A stretch of DNA of 64,000 bases from Nocardia bhagyanarayanae. GTDB taxonomy: Bacteria; Actinomycetota; Actinomycetes; Mycobacteriales; Mycobacteriaceae. The stretch is taken from positions 806,001-870,000 of the forward strand of contig NZ_VFPG01000001.1 in the NCBI RefSeq assembly GCF_006716565.1, given 5' to 3'. Made by a program: the position numbers and the translations under genes. The notes beneath the pieces are model-generated. The model was given only the letters and a program-made list of their open reading frames with translations. It was not told the origin of the DNA and made no database searches. Positions 1 to 8,596 of the stretch are shown piece by piece (position 1 is the stretch's first letter; each line of letters opens with the position of its first letter).

Positions 1-1173
1 GGCTCTTTCGTGTTGCAGCCCTTCGACGTCGAGGCCGCGCCCGCACTGCCGGATACCCCGTCTCCACAACCGGTGACGGTGGGCTCGGCGGGCGACGCCG
101 ACGTCCAGTGGCGGGTGATGACCGTGCAGAGCCACGAAACGACCACCACCATCGCGCTGCCGCTCACCCAGAACCAGGAGACCGTGCGGCGACTGATGAT
201 GCTGCAACTGGTGATCGGCGCCGCCGTGCTCGCCGCGCTGGCACTGGCCGCGTATTTCGTGATCCGCCGCAGCCTGCGCCCGCTGCGCCGGGTGGAGAAC
301 ATCGCCGCGGCCATCGCCAGGGGCGACCTGCACCGCCGAGTTCCCGTGCGCGGCACCAACACCGAGGTGGACCGGCTGTCTCGCTCGTTGAACGGCATGC
401 TGGCGCAGATCCAGTCGGCGTTCGCCGCGACCGAGGCATCGGAGGCGGCTGCCAAACGTTCCGAGGCGAAGATGCGCCGCTTCGTCGCCGACGCGAGCCA
501 CGAACTGCGCACCCCGCTCACCACCATTCGCGGTTTCGCCGAGCTTTACCGGCAGGGCGCGAACACCGATCCCGCGATGTTCATGGACCGGATCGAACGC
601 GAGGCGCAGCGGATGGGTCTGCTTGTCGAAGACCTGCTGATGCTGGCCAGGCTGGACGCGCAGCGCCCGCTGGAGAGCGGCACGGTGGATCTGCTCGCGG
701 TCGCCAGCGACGCGGTGCACAACGCGCGCGCGCTCGCCGCGGCCGCCGACCCGGACGGACCCCGGCGTCCGATCGCGCTCGAAGTGAACTCCGGCTCAGG
801 CACTTTGGAGGTCCGGGGCGACGAGGCCAGATTGCGCCAGGTGCTGGCGAACCTGCTGAACAACGCCCTCACCCACACCCCGCCGGACGCCTCGGTGACG
901 GTTCGCCTCACCCCTGCCGACGGCGAAGTGCTGCTCGAGGTGGCCGACACCGGCCCGGGCCTGCCGCAGGAGGAGGCCGACCGCGTCTTCGAACGCTTCT
1001 ACCGCACCGACACCTCACGGGCCCGCGCCAGCGGCGGCACCGGCCTCGGTCTCTCCATCGTGCAGGCGCTGGTCGTCGCGCACGGCGGCACGGTCCGGGT
1101 CACGAGTGTTCCCGGCGAAGGCGCCACCTTCACGGTGCGGTTGCCGCGCGAGGACGAGGCCCGCGACAGCTAG
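1..1173 (+). CDS. Two-component sensor histidine kinase, 5' truncated by window edge
   Basis: The frame is open from base 1, so the true start lies upstream. The visible part begins in the extracellular sensor region. A membrane segment of about 25 residues (LQLVIGAAVLAALALAAYFVI) is followed by a HAMP linker, a HisKA dimerisation domain with H-box DASHELRTPLTT (phospho-accepting His near residue 167 of the visible protein), an N-box (NLLNNALTHTP), and the G boxes DTGPGLP and GGTGLGLSI of the ATPase domain. This is a complete kinase core of the mycobacterial TrcS/TcrY/PhoR type. Its response regulator is presumably just upstream, outside the window. The stimulus cannot be inferred. It converges on the TetR gene that follows. 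Confidence 0.9.
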   Translation, partial: GSFVLQPFDVEAAPALPDTPSPQPVTVGSAGDADVQWRVMTVQSHETTTTIALPLTQNQETVRRLMMLQLVIGAAVLAALALAAYFVIRRSLRPLRRVENIAAAIARGDLHRRVPVRGTNTEVDRLSRSLNGMLAQIQSAFAATEASEAAAKRSEAKMRRFVADASHELRTPLTTIRGFAELYRQGANTDPAMFMDRIEREAQRMGLLVEDLLMLARLDAQRPLESGTVDLLAVASDAVHNARALAAAADPDGPRRPIALEVNSGSGTLEVRGDEARLRQVLANLLNNALTHTPPDASVTVRLTPADGEVLLEVADTGPGLPQEEADRVFERFYRTDTSRARASGGTGLGLSIVQALVVAHGGTVRVTSVPGEGATFTVRLPREDEARDS

Positions 1174-1287
1174 ATGTTGCCGGCCAGGAGGTTGTTGACG
1201 TTGGAACTTCGTAAGCCTGGCAGATGATCGGATGATGCCGGAAGCCTCGAGGAGCGATCGGCACCCAAGCGCGCACAGGACGAGTGT

Positions 1288-1899
1288 CTACGGGGTTCTT
1301 GTGAGCGCGGGCCAACCGGTCATCGCGCCTGTGACGACGTCTTCCAGTTCGGCGCGCGTCGCACCATCGCGAGCTTGAATCGACAGACCCTGCACGATTG
1401 TGGCGTAAAAGCGTGCGACCGCGTCGATGTCGACCCCGCTCGCTGTGAGTTCGCCCTCGTCGATCCCGCGTTGCAGCCGATCCCTTATCGCCATGAACTG
1501 CGACCGCCGGATGTCAGCCAGGAACTCGCGGATGGGCTCGTTCTCGATCGCGCCAGTGGGTGCGGCGAGGATGAGCATGCAGTAGTGCGGAGCGTCGGAC
1601 CGCGTGATCTGGTCGACCGTCGCGCGCAGCATGGCGTGGATCGCCTCTCGCACGGCCGAGTGCTCGTCGAGTGCGTTGCGTGGCGGTGCCCCGGCGGTCG
1701 CGCCGTAGCGGTCCATGACCTGACGGAAGAGGCTTTCCTTGCTGCCGAAGTAGGAGTAAATGCTCGCCGACGCAATCCCCATCGCCCGAGTCAGATCACT
1801 GAGCGATGTGCCCTCGTAGCCGCGCTCCCAGAAAACCTCGAGCGCCTGCTGCAAGGCGGTGTCGGGGTTGAACGTAAGCGGCCGCCCGCGACTGGCCAT
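1288..1899 (-). CDS. TetR/AcrR family transcriptional regulator
   Basis: 203 residues. The N-terminal helix-turn-helix (DTALQQALEVFWERGYEGTS...IYSYFGSKESLF) is typical of TetR_N, and the C-terminal part is a variable all-helical ligand domain. The RGRP...ALEVFWERGYEGTS pattern matches the subfamily that controls neighbouring oxidoreductases. It is divergent from the MDR-family reductase at 2011, with only 111 bases between the starts and a palindrome there, so local control of that gene is the simplest reading. Ligand unknown. Confidence 0.88.
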   Translation of the reverse strand: MASRGRPLTFNPDTALQQALEVFWERGYEGTSLSDLTRAMGIASASIYSYFGSKESLFRQVMDRYGATAGAPPRNALDEHSAVREAIHAMLRATVDQITRSDAPHYCMLILAAPTGAIENEPIREFLADIRRSQFMAIRDRLQRGIDEGELTASGVDIDAVARFYATIVQGLSIQARDGATRAELEDVVTGAMTGWPALTRTP

Positions 1900-1974
1900 A
1901 TCGGTGCGCCTCCATACTTTTTTGTCGTTCGATAAACATTAGCTTGACCGACTCCAGGCCTCGTGACACGGTTT

Positions 1975-1996
1975 ATTTGTCAATCAACAAACAAAT
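1975..1996. promoter_or_regulatory. Candidate operator between TetR gene and MDR reductase
   Basis: An inverted repeat ATTTGT-N10-ACAAAT lies 15 bases upstream of the reductase start; a TTTGTC motif recurs at 1921-1926. The region is clearly AT-richer than its flanks. Position and symmetry suit autoregulation by the divergent TetR protein; no binding data can be inferred. Confidence 0.45.
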
Positions 1997-2010
1997 CTGA
2001 TCGGATGGTC

Positions 2011-3027
2011 ATGAGCATTCCTGCAACGATGCGTGCCCTGCAGCAGTCGTCCCTGGACGGGCCCAAGAGTCTTCACCTGATACCTGATGCGCCGGTTCCG
2101 ACTCCCGGCCCGGGCGAGGTGCTGATCCGGGTTGGCGCCGCGGGCGTCAACTTCGTCGACATCTCGCAGTCCCATGGCGTGTTCGCCGGTGGCCCACAAC
2201 CTCCATACGTGGCGGGCATCGAGGCAGCCGGCGAGGTTGTCGCGCTCGGCGAAGGCGTATCCGGCGTCGAACTCGGTACCCACGTCATTGGCGTCACGAT
2301 CATGGGAGGGGCATTCGCGGAGTACGCCGTGCTGATGGCGGCTGGGACAGTGTCGTTGCCACCAGGTTGGACCGACGAGCAGGCGTTGGGTCTGGTCGTG
2401 TCCTGGCCGACCGCCTTGGCCGCGCTGAAACCGCTGGGGCAGCTCGAATCGGGGCAGACGGTTCTGATCCACGCGGCCGCCGGAGGAACCGGTCAAGTAG
2501 CCGTGAAGCTCGCCAAGCACTACGGCGCGACGGTGATCGCCGCGGCGTCTCCCGACAAGCACGAGGTGGTCAAGAAGCTGGGCGCGGATCACCTCATGGA
2601 CTCACGCAGCAGCGAACTTGTTACCGAGGTCCTTCGCCTGACCGACGGTGCGGGCGTCGACCTCGTGCTGGAGTCGGTCGGCGGCGCCACCTTCGAGGCG
2701 AGCCTGGCCGCCGCAAAGCGGATCACTGGCCGCGTCGTCGTGTTCGGCCTCGCCGACGGCGAGGCTTCGATCACCAACTGGGACCTCGTCTACAAGCACC
2801 AAGTCCACCTCATCGGGCTGAACATCGGGAGCCTGATCCAGTCCGCGCCGCACATCTTCGGCCAGGTGATGGGAGAGATGTTCGGCCTCATCGCGAGCGG
2901 GGTCCTCGGCCCAGGCGCTCCCACGGCCCGCGAATTGTCGGACGGCCCGCAAGCACTCCAGGAACTCGAGGCGCGGACCACAGTGGGAAAACTCGCGCTC
3001 CTGCCGTCACCATCGCTCCCGGCGTAG
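2011..3027 (+). CDS. NADPH:quinone oxidoreductase-like MDR family protein
   Basis: 338 residues from the ATG at 2011; an in-frame ATG at 1963 lies upstream of and would read through the operator, so it is less likely. An N-terminal GroES-like domain (PGPGEVLIRVGAAGVNFVD) precedes a Rossmann domain with the nucleotide-binding AAAGGTGQVAVKLAKHYGA segment and the characteristic GADHLMD turn. The zinc-binding cysteines of alcohol dehydrogenases are missing, as expected for the zeta-crystallin/QOR branch. Probable reaction: NAD(P)H-dependent reduction of a quinone or enone. Divergent TetR partner at 1288-1899. Confidence 0.85.
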   Translation: MSIPATMRALQQSSLDGPKSLHLIPDAPVPTPGPGEVLIRVGAAGVNFVDISQSHGVFAGGPQPPYVAGIEAAGEVVALGEGVSGVELGTHVIGVTIMGGAFAEYAVLMAAGTVSLPPGWTDEQALGLVVSWPTALAALKPLGQLESGQTVLIHAAAGGTGQVAVKLAKHYGATVIAAASPDKHEVVKKLGADHLMDSRSSELVTEVLRLTDGAGVDLVLESVGGATFEASLAAAKRITGRVVVFGLADGEASITNWDLVYKHQVHLIGLNIGSLIQSAPHIFGQVMGEMFGLIASGVLGPGAPTARELSDGPQALQELEARTTVGKLALLPSPSLPA

Positions 3028-3054
3028 GCCCCTCCGGGGTCGAAGAACCATTCC

Positions 3055-3200
3055 ATGACGCACAAGAAAGCACCGCTGACCCCGGAGGCCGATGGTGGCT
3101 TATCGCTACAAGCAGTTCGGCGAACTGCGCACACAACGGAGAGCCGCCCGCCTCGACGACACCGTCACGTGTCAACAACGTCCTGGCCGCCTACAGCTAG
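3055..3200 (+). pseudogene. Possible IS481-family transposase scrap
   Basis: In one frame an ATG gives MTHKKAPLTPE, which resembles the N-terminus of IS481-type transposases; about 80 bases later another frame reads NGEPPAS...SRVNNVLAAYS and stops at 3200, resembling their C-terminus. The catalytic core is gone. An 11-base inverted repeat (CCTCCGGGGTC at 3031, GACCCCGGAGG at 3078) overlaps the start. This is recognition of short motifs only, so it is tentative. It sits just beyond the end of the mce operon. Confidence 0.35.
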
Positions 3201-3215
3201 ACGTGCGTCAGGGCT

Positions 3216-3704
3216 CTAGATCGGCGTCACCGCGTCCACGAGCCAGCGGTCGTCGGTCTTGTCCAGCGTGACCCGCACCCGGCTGCCGGTGGTGGTGCCC
3301 TGCGGCGACTCCTTGCTGGTGGTCACCTGGTTCAGGTACAGCAGCACCACCGCGTGGTCGCGGTCGGCGGAGACCACGCCGCTCGCCTGGGTGGTGGCCT
3401 TGACGGTGAGCTGCTTCTCCTTGGCGCCCGGCGCGATGGCCTGGGTGATCAGCTTCAGGTAATCCTCGCGGAAGTCGGCGGACAGGTTGTCCGCGGCCTT
3501 CGGCAGTTCGGTGTCCACGCTGGCGAAGTCGTAGCTGAACATGGCCGAGACGGCTCGGTCGGCCGCGGTGACCGCGTCCTGCCGCGCCTGCTCGTCCTGC
3601 CGGTCCGACCAGTACCCGAATCCATTGATCGCCATGACGATCACCGCCGCGAGCGCTACCGCGCCTGCGGCGCCCGCCACGATCAAACCCCGTGTTCCAC
3701 TCAT
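3216..3704 (-). CDS. Mce-associated membrane protein, second of pair (Rv3492c-like)
   Basis: 162 residues. One N-terminal membrane helix (about residues 6-27) is followed by an extracytoplasmic alpha/beta domain of the Mam/Mas family (AADRAVSAMFSYDFASVDTELPKA...LSADFREDYLKLI...DRWLVDAVTPI), similar in fold to nuclear-transport-factor-2-like domains. Last gene of the mce operon; its ATG overlaps the preceding stop as ATGA (3701-3704). Such proteins are thought to stabilise the Mce4 complex, as shown for orthologues near mce1 and mce4 in mycobacteria; the exact role here is inferred from position. Confidence 0.82.
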   Translation of the reverse strand: MSGTRGLIVAGAAGAVALAAVIVMAINGFGYWSDRQDEQARQDAVTAADRAVSAMFSYDFASVDTELPKAADNLSADFREDYLKLITQAIAPGAKEKQLTVKATTQASGVVSADRDHAVVLLYLNQVTTSKESPQGTTTGSRVRVTLDKTDDRWLVDAVTPI

Positions 3705-4675
3705 GGCACGAACTCCACATTCGAGGCGGACAGGCCGGAATCGCCGCGGGTCACGGTGACCCGGAACCGGTAATACCGCGTCTGCGGCTCGGCTTGGCCC
3801 GCGTTGGTCAGGGTCTGCTTGGCGGCGACAAGCACCTTCGCCGAATCGTCGGCGTCGCTTTCCAGGGCCGCCTCGACGATCTCGCCGTTGGAGACGACCT
3901 TGGCCTGCTGCACGATGCTCAGGAAGGGGTCGACCCGGCCGTCGAATTCGGTCTTGAACTGGCCGGAGGCCATCGAGAGGATCCGGTCGATGTCCTCTTT
4001 GGCGGAGTCGGCCCGGATGGTGGTCAGATTCAGGATCGCCTGCCGCGCGGTCTGCACGTATTCGGTGCGGCGCTGCTCGCGCGCGTCGGCCGACCGCGCG
4101 ACGATCGTGGAGACGACGGCGCCCGCGACGAGTGCGAGGACGAGGACCGCCGACGCCGCCATCGCGACGATGCGTCCGATGCCGAGCTGGTCGCGCGAGG
4201 AGTCCGCGGACGCGTCGTCGGGCTCGTCGGAATCGGCGGCGGCCGACTTCGCAGCCTCCGACTTACCGAGGTCGACCGATGGCGAACCGGCGGAATCCGA
4301 ATCCTTCGCCGAGTCGGCCGAACCGGCCTTCGCCGCCTCACCCTTCGTCAGCCCGACGGAATCGGCGCTCTCGGCGCCAACGCTCTTCGTCAGCTCGACC
4401 GAATCGGCGCTCTCGGCGCCAACGCTCTTCGTCAGCCCGACGGAATCGGCGCGCTCGGCCCTGACCTCCCGGCTGACGGAATCGGCCTCACGCACAGTCG
4501 CGCCGCTCTCGGCGCCGACGCCCTTCGCGGCCCCAGCACTTCCCGCGCCCTGCACCGCTGCGGCACCGACCCGCTCGGTGACCTTCTCCGTCACCGAGGA
4601 CGCGTCCTCCGGCGGGCCCGCCGACCGACTGGCCCGCCTGCGCGCGCGATGTGCATCTCCGTTGATTTCACTCAT
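3701..4675 (-). CDS. Mce-associated membrane protein with long Ala/Ser/Asp-rich N-terminus (Rv3493c-like)
   Basis: 324 residues from the ATG at 4675, which overlaps the mce4F stop (ATGA 4672-4675). Residues 1 to about 165 are low-complexity and charged and contain a 14-residue tandem repeat (ADSVGLTKSVGAES, about 2.5 copies). A single membrane helix follows (IVAMAASAVLVLALVAGAVVSTIVA), then an extracytoplasmic Mam-type domain (REQRRTEYVQTARQAILNLTTI...FKTEFDGRVDPFL). Positive-inside topology puts the repeat tail in the cytoplasm. The family domain is clear; the repeat tail looks like a lineage-specific extension. Confidence 0.8.
   Translation of the reverse strand: MSEINGDAHRARRRASRSAGPPEDASSVTEKVTERVGAAAVQGAGSAGAAKGVGAESGATVREADSVSREVRAERADSVGLTKSVGAESADSVELTKSVGAESADSVGLTKGEAAKAGSADSAKDSDSAGSPSVDLGKSEAAKSAAADSDEPDDASADSSRDQLGIGRIVAMAASAVLVLALVAGAVVSTIVARSADAREQRRTEYVQTARQAILNLTTIRADSAKEDIDRILSMASGQFKTEFDGRVDPFLSIVQQAKVVSNGEIVEAALESDADDSAKVLVAAKQTLTNAGQAEPQTRYYRFRVTVTRGDSGLSASNVEFVP
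4343..4450 (-). repeat. 42-base in-frame tandem repeat
   Basis: The motif CTTCGTCAG recurs at 4343, 4385 and 4427, exactly 42 bases apart, with near-identical sequence between. It encodes the 14-residue repeat in the cytoplasmic tail of the Mce-associated protein. Copy number could differ between strains. Confidence 0.85.
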
Positions 4676-6090
4676 CGTTGCTGCTCCTCGAGCATCGCCT
4701 GCCAGGTCGACGGTACCGTGCCCGAACCGCCCGGTCCGATATCGCCCTGCCGGTAGGTGCGACCGTCGGTGCCGATGTACACGCCGGTGGCCGGATCGTA
4801 GGACTTGGCCGCCGCGGGCGTGCTGAACGACGCGGGCGCGACCTCGGTCCCTTCGGGGGCGGAACCGCTCGCGGGCGCCACCGGTCGCGGCGGGCCGAAC
4901 GGCGGGTTGTCGCCCTCGGGAACGTAACCGGTGCGGCACAGCTCCGGCGTCGGCGCGCGCACGCCCGGGTATTCCATGCAGGGCGTGTTGCGGATGCCGC
5001 GCACCTCGATGGGCGAGTCCTGCGGGATCTTGCAGTAGAGCCCGGGCGGCGTGTCCACGAAGTCCAGTTCGCTCGGCGAGCGGCGCTCATCTTCGGGAAG
5101 GAAGCCGGTGGTGCAGGCCGGCGGATCGTTGACGGTGGCCATGAAGTCGACGAGCACGCCGTATTCGACCGGGCCGCGCACGGCCGTCATCAAAGCGGCG
5201 ACCAGCGGCGGGTACACCACGAGCAGCTGCTCGAGGCCCGCGTGGTAGATCGTGGAGACCTGTCCGACGCTGACCAGGTTCGCGAGCACCAGCGGCAGTG
5301 TCGGCTTCAGATCCTGGAACTGCGTTGTCACCCGCTGCATGGCGGCCGGGCCGTCGCGCAGGATGCCGGTCAGCGCCGGGTCGTGCGCGCGCAACTGATC
5401 GGTGACGGTGGCCAGGTCGGCGGTCCACGACCGGATCGCCGCGTCCGAACGGATCTGGGTGTCCAGCAGCGGACCGATCTGCTCGATCAGCTTCTTGGTC
5501 GGCTCGGTGCTGTTCTGCGCCTCCTGCACGAGCAGCGAGGCGGAGTCGATGAAGCGCTGCAGATCCGGGCCTGCGCCGTTGAAGGCGCGGAAGGCCTCGT
5601 CGATGACCTGCCGCAACCGCGTGTCGGCCACGCTGGAGAGCAGGCGATCGGTCTGGTCGAGCAGTGTGCCGACGTCCTGCGGGAGCTTGGTGCGATCCTG
5701 CGGAATCACCGCGCCCGCAGCCAGATTGCCGCCCTTGGGGCTCGCCGCGGGAATCAGATCGACGTACTGTTCGCCGACCGCCGAGACGCTGCGCACCCAG
5801 GCGTCGACGTCGGAGGGAATCTTGTAGTCGCTGTCGATGGACAGCTTCGCCTCGACGCCCTCGGGCGTGAGCCGAACCTCCTCCACCTTCCCGACATTGG
5901 TGCCGCGGTAGGCGACGTTGGCGTGCGGGTAGAGGCCGCCGGTCGCCGCCAGCTGCACGGTGACGTCGTAACGTCCGATGCCGAACATGGCGGGCAGCTG
6001 CACATAGGTGCCCGCCATGATGGTCAGGCCGATGACGGTCAGCACGGCGAAGATGCCGAGCTGAACGCGGACGAATCGGGTCAGCTTCAT
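4672..6090 (-). CDS. mce4F: Mce4F, MCE-domain subunit of sterol importer
   Basis: 472 residues. An N-terminal signal anchor (FVRVQLGIFAVLTVIGLTIMAGTYVQL) is followed by the MCE domain (YDVTVQLAATGGLYPHANVAYRGTNVGKVEEVRL) and the helical needle region, then a long Pro/Gly-rich C-terminal tail ending in a GVYIGTDGRTYRQGD motif seen in MceF proteins. It is the sixth of six MCE subunits that form the periplasm-spanning channel of the Mce4 importer. Start ATG at 6090 overlaps the mce4E stop (ATGA). The mce4 assignment rests on operon order and the adjacent hsd4A-fdxD-fadE26 synteny. Confidence 0.88.
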   Translation of the reverse strand: MKLTRFVRVQLGIFAVLTVIGLTIMAGTYVQLPAMFGIGRYDVTVQLAATGGLYPHANVAYRGTNVGKVEEVRLTPEGVEAKLSIDSDYKIPSDVDAWVRSVSAVGEQYVDLIPAASPKGGNLAAGAVIPQDRTKLPQDVGTLLDQTDRLLSSVADTRLRQVIDEAFRAFNGAGPDLQRFIDSASLLVQEAQNSTEPTKKLIEQIGPLLDTQIRSDAAIRSWTADLATVTDQLRAHDPALTGILRDGPAAMQRVTTQFQDLKPTLPLVLANLVSVGQVSTIYHAGLEQLLVVYPPLVAALMTAVRGPVEYGVLVDFMATVNDPPACTTGFLPEDERRSPSELDFVDTPPGLYCKIPQDSPIEVRGIRNTPCMEYPGVRAPTPELCRTGYVPEGDNPPFGPPRPVAPASGSAPEGTEVAPASFSTPAAAKSYDPATGVYIGTDGRTYRQGDIGPGGSGTVPSTWQAMLEEQQR

Positions 6091-7337
6091 CGGCCCGGAC
6101 TCCCTTGCGGCGCAGTGTTTCCCGCCCCCGGCAGCGGCACGGTCAAACCTGGAATGGCGGGAAGACCGGGTATCGGCGGCAAACCGGGGATGGTCGGCGT
6201 CGGCTGCTGGCCAGGGGGCGGGGCCTGCAGCGGGCCGGTCGCCGGGTTGCCGCTGTCGCTCGCGGTGGGCGGGGCGAAGCTGCCGACCACGCCCTCGACG
6301 CCGCCGAACCGGCCGCCGAGCGGGGTGCCGGTGAGCCAGTTCGAGTCGAGGCGCTTGGCCGTCATGTCCACCGTCATGAACAGATTCAGGTAGTCGCCCT
6401 TGATCGCCTTGTCGATGTTCTTCATCGGGAACGGGAAGGTGAGCAGGATCTTCAGCGACTCGACGAGGTTGTTTCCGGTGTCGGACAGCTGCTGGAGCAC
6501 CGGCTCGAGGCTGGCGAGGTTCGCCTTCAGGTTCTCCCCGCTCATGCTGACGACCCGCTGGGTGACGTCGCTGAGCTCACCGAGCGCGGTGATGGCGTGG
6601 GTGATGTTCGCCGTGCGGTCGGCCAACACGGTCAGCGCCGGATGGATGCGCTCGATCGCGCCGCCGAGGACGTCGCGCTGTTGTGCCAGCTGCCCGCCGA
6701 GACGATCGAGGCCTTCCAGCGCGGCGATGATGTCGCCGGTCTGCGCCTGCAGGTTGGTGGTGAGCTCGTTCAACTGCGGAATCAGGTCGCGGATCGCTTC
6801 CTCGTTTCCGCTCAGCGCGGCGTTCAGCTCGCGGGTGATGGTCTCGAGCTGCGCGACGCCGCCGCCGTTCAACACCACCGACAGCGAGGAGAGCACCTGC
6901 TCGGTGGTCGGAAAGGCACCGGCCCGGTCCAGCGGGATGACGTCGCCCGCCTTCAGCTCGCCTTCCGGCGGTGCGTCGGTCGGCGGACCGAGTTCGATGT
7001 GATTGCTGCCGAGCAGACTGGTCTGGCCGATCTTGGCGACCGCGTTGGCGGGCAGTTTCACGTCGCGGTTCAGCGAGACGGTCACCAGCGCGTGCCAGTT
7101 CTCCACCTCGATGCCGGACACCGTGCCCACCGGGACGTCGTCCACGCGCACCGGCGAATTCTGGGTCAGCGTGGTGACATTCGGCATCTGGATGCGGATC
7201 TGGTACGAGCCCTCGCCGGTGCCCTCGGCGCCCGGCATCGGCAGCGAGTTCAGGCCGTCCCACTGGCAACCGGTGGCGCCGAGCGTCAGCGCGATGCCCA
7301 TCGCGAGGATGGCCGCCTTTCGCGAAGGTCGCATCAT
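6087..7337 (-). CDS. mce4E: Mce4E, lipoprotein subunit of sterol importer (LprN-like)
   Basis: 416 residues from the ATG at 7337 (ATGA overlap with mce4D; a second ATG at 7334 is possible). The leader MMRPSRKAAILAMGIALTLG ends in a lipobox with the acceptor Cys at residue 24, as in other MceE proteins. The MCE domain follows (SYQIRIQMPNVTTLTQNSPVRV), then long helices and a low-complexity C-terminus of IPGLPPIPGLP type. It anchors the Mce needle in the outer leaflet of the inner membrane in current models of the complex. Confidence 0.88.
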   Translation of the reverse strand: MMRPSRKAAILAMGIALTLGATGCQWDGLNSLPMPGAEGTGEGSYQIRIQMPNVTTLTQNSPVRVDDVPVGTVSGIEVENWHALVTVSLNRDVKLPANAVAKIGQTSLLGSNHIELGPPTDAPPEGELKAGDVIPLDRAGAFPTTEQVLSSLSVVLNGGGVAQLETITRELNAALSGNEEAIRDLIPQLNELTTNLQAQTGDIIAALEGLDRLGGQLAQQRDVLGGAIERIHPALTVLADRTANITHAITALGELSDVTQRVVSMSGENLKANLASLEPVLQQLSDTGNNLVESLKILLTFPFPMKNIDKAIKGDYLNLFMTVDMTAKRLDSNWLTGTPLGGRFGGVEGVVGSFAPPTASDSGNPATGPLQAPPPGQQPTPTIPGLPPIPGLPAIPGLTVPLPGAGNTAPQGSPGR

Positions 7338-8596
7338 CGCCCTCCTCCCGGGATGGCCAGGCCCGCAAGGCCTTGCGGCACGGTGATCGGCGCGGTCTGC
7401 GGCGTCGGCGCGGGCGCCTGCTCCGCCAGGCTCGGCGGGCTGTACGTCAGCTGGTTGGGGAAGGCGTGCACGCCGGTGGCCGGGTTCGTCATGATCGGGA
7501 CGTAGTTCATGGCCAGCGAGTCGATGACCGGCGCGAGGTAGGTGGCGCACAGGTCGGCGGAGCGATCGGAATCGTTCTCCTCCAGCGCGCGCACCGAACC
7601 GCACAGGAAGCTCAGTGGGTCGGCCGTGTTGTTGAGCGCGACCGCGCCGGTGATGGTGCCCTGGGCGGGCTTGTAGAGCTGGTAGAAGTTCACCAGCGCC
7701 GTCGGGCCCGAGTGCAGCACCCGTTCCAGCTCGGGGCGCTTGTCCACCAGGATCTGGGTGACCTCGGCCAGTCGCTGCACGCCCTCGGTGAGCTCGGCTC
7801 CGCTGCCGTCGAGGAACCGCTTGACATCGGCCATCGCGATATCCAGATTGTCCAGTCCCGCACCGAGATCCGTCGAGACGCCGGCCAGCACCGAGGACAC
7901 CGAGGCGAGCCTGCCGCCGAACTGCACGATCTGCTCGTTGCTCGCCGAGAGCACCTCGACGAACTGCTGCAGGTTGCGGATGGTGCCGAACAGGTCGGTG
8001 CGCCCGTCGGAGAGCGTGCTCAGGGTGGCGGAGAGTTCGCGCAGGGTCTCGCGCATCCGCTCGCCGTTGCCGTCCAGGTTGTCCGCCGCGGTGTTGACGA
8101 AGCGTCCGAACGAGCCCTGCTCGTCGTCACCGACCGGGCCGAGAGTCGTGGCCAGCTTGGACAGTTCGGCCTTGATGTCGTCCCACTCCACCGGAACCGC
8201 CGTGCGCTCGATCGGAATGGTCGCGCCGTCGGTCAGCTTGGGCCCGCCGGTGTAGGCCGGGGCCAGCTGGATGTAACGCGCAGAGACCAGCGAGGGCGAG
8301 ATGATCACCGCGCGCGCGTCGGCGGGGATGTCGATGCCGCGATCGATGGTGAACTCGACCCTGACCTGATCGCGACCGGGCTCGACCTTGTCGATCCTGC
8401 CGACGGCGACGCCGAGCACCCGCACGTCGTCGCCGACGTAGAGGCCCGTGGTGGACGGGAAGAACGCGGTGACGGTCGTGGTCCCGATCTTGGTGATGCC
8501 GCGGTACGTGCCCGCGAGCACCAGCGCGGCGACCAGCACGCCCGCGAGCACCCACGCCCAACGTGGGCCCTTCTGAACAACTTTCGGCATTTTCAT
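7334..8596 (-). CDS. mce4D: Mce4D, MCE-domain subunit
   Basis: 420 residues from the ATG at 8596 (MKMPKVVQKG), which overlaps the mce4C stop as ATGA. Signal anchor WAWVLAGVLVAALVLAGTY, MCE domain with TTTVTAFFPSTTGLYVGDDVRVLGVAVGRI, a helical needle segment with regularly spaced hydrophobics, and a C-terminus with PQTAPITVPQGL. Length is close to that of mycobacterial Mce4D. Operon context as for its neighbours. Confidence 0.88.
   Translation of the reverse strand: MKMPKVVQKGPRWAWVLAGVLVAALVLAGTYRGITKIGTTTVTAFFPSTTGLYVGDDVRVLGVAVGRIDKVEPGRDQVRVEFTIDRGIDIPADARAVIISPSLVSARYIQLAPAYTGGPKLTDGATIPIERTAVPVEWDDIKAELSKLATTLGPVGDDEQGSFGRFVNTAADNLDGNGERMRETLRELSATLSTLSDGRTDLFGTIRNLQQFVEVLSASNEQIVQFGGRLASVSSVLAGVSTDLGAGLDNLDIAMADVKRFLDGSGAELTEGVQRLAEVTQILVDKRPELERVLHSGPTALVNFYQLYKPAQGTITGAVALNNTADPLSFLCGSVRALEENDSDRSADLCATYLAPVIDSLAMNYVPIMTNPATGVHAFPNQLTYSPPSLAEQAPAPTPQTAPITVPQGLAGLAIPGGGR

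Noticed and set aside
1174..1287. Search for a terminator between the kinase and TetR genes
   Set aside because: No convincing stem-loop seen in this 114-base convergent gap.
1963..2010. N-terminal extension of the MDR reductase
   Set aside because: Would place the palindromic operator inside the gene; family homology starts at the ATG at 2011.
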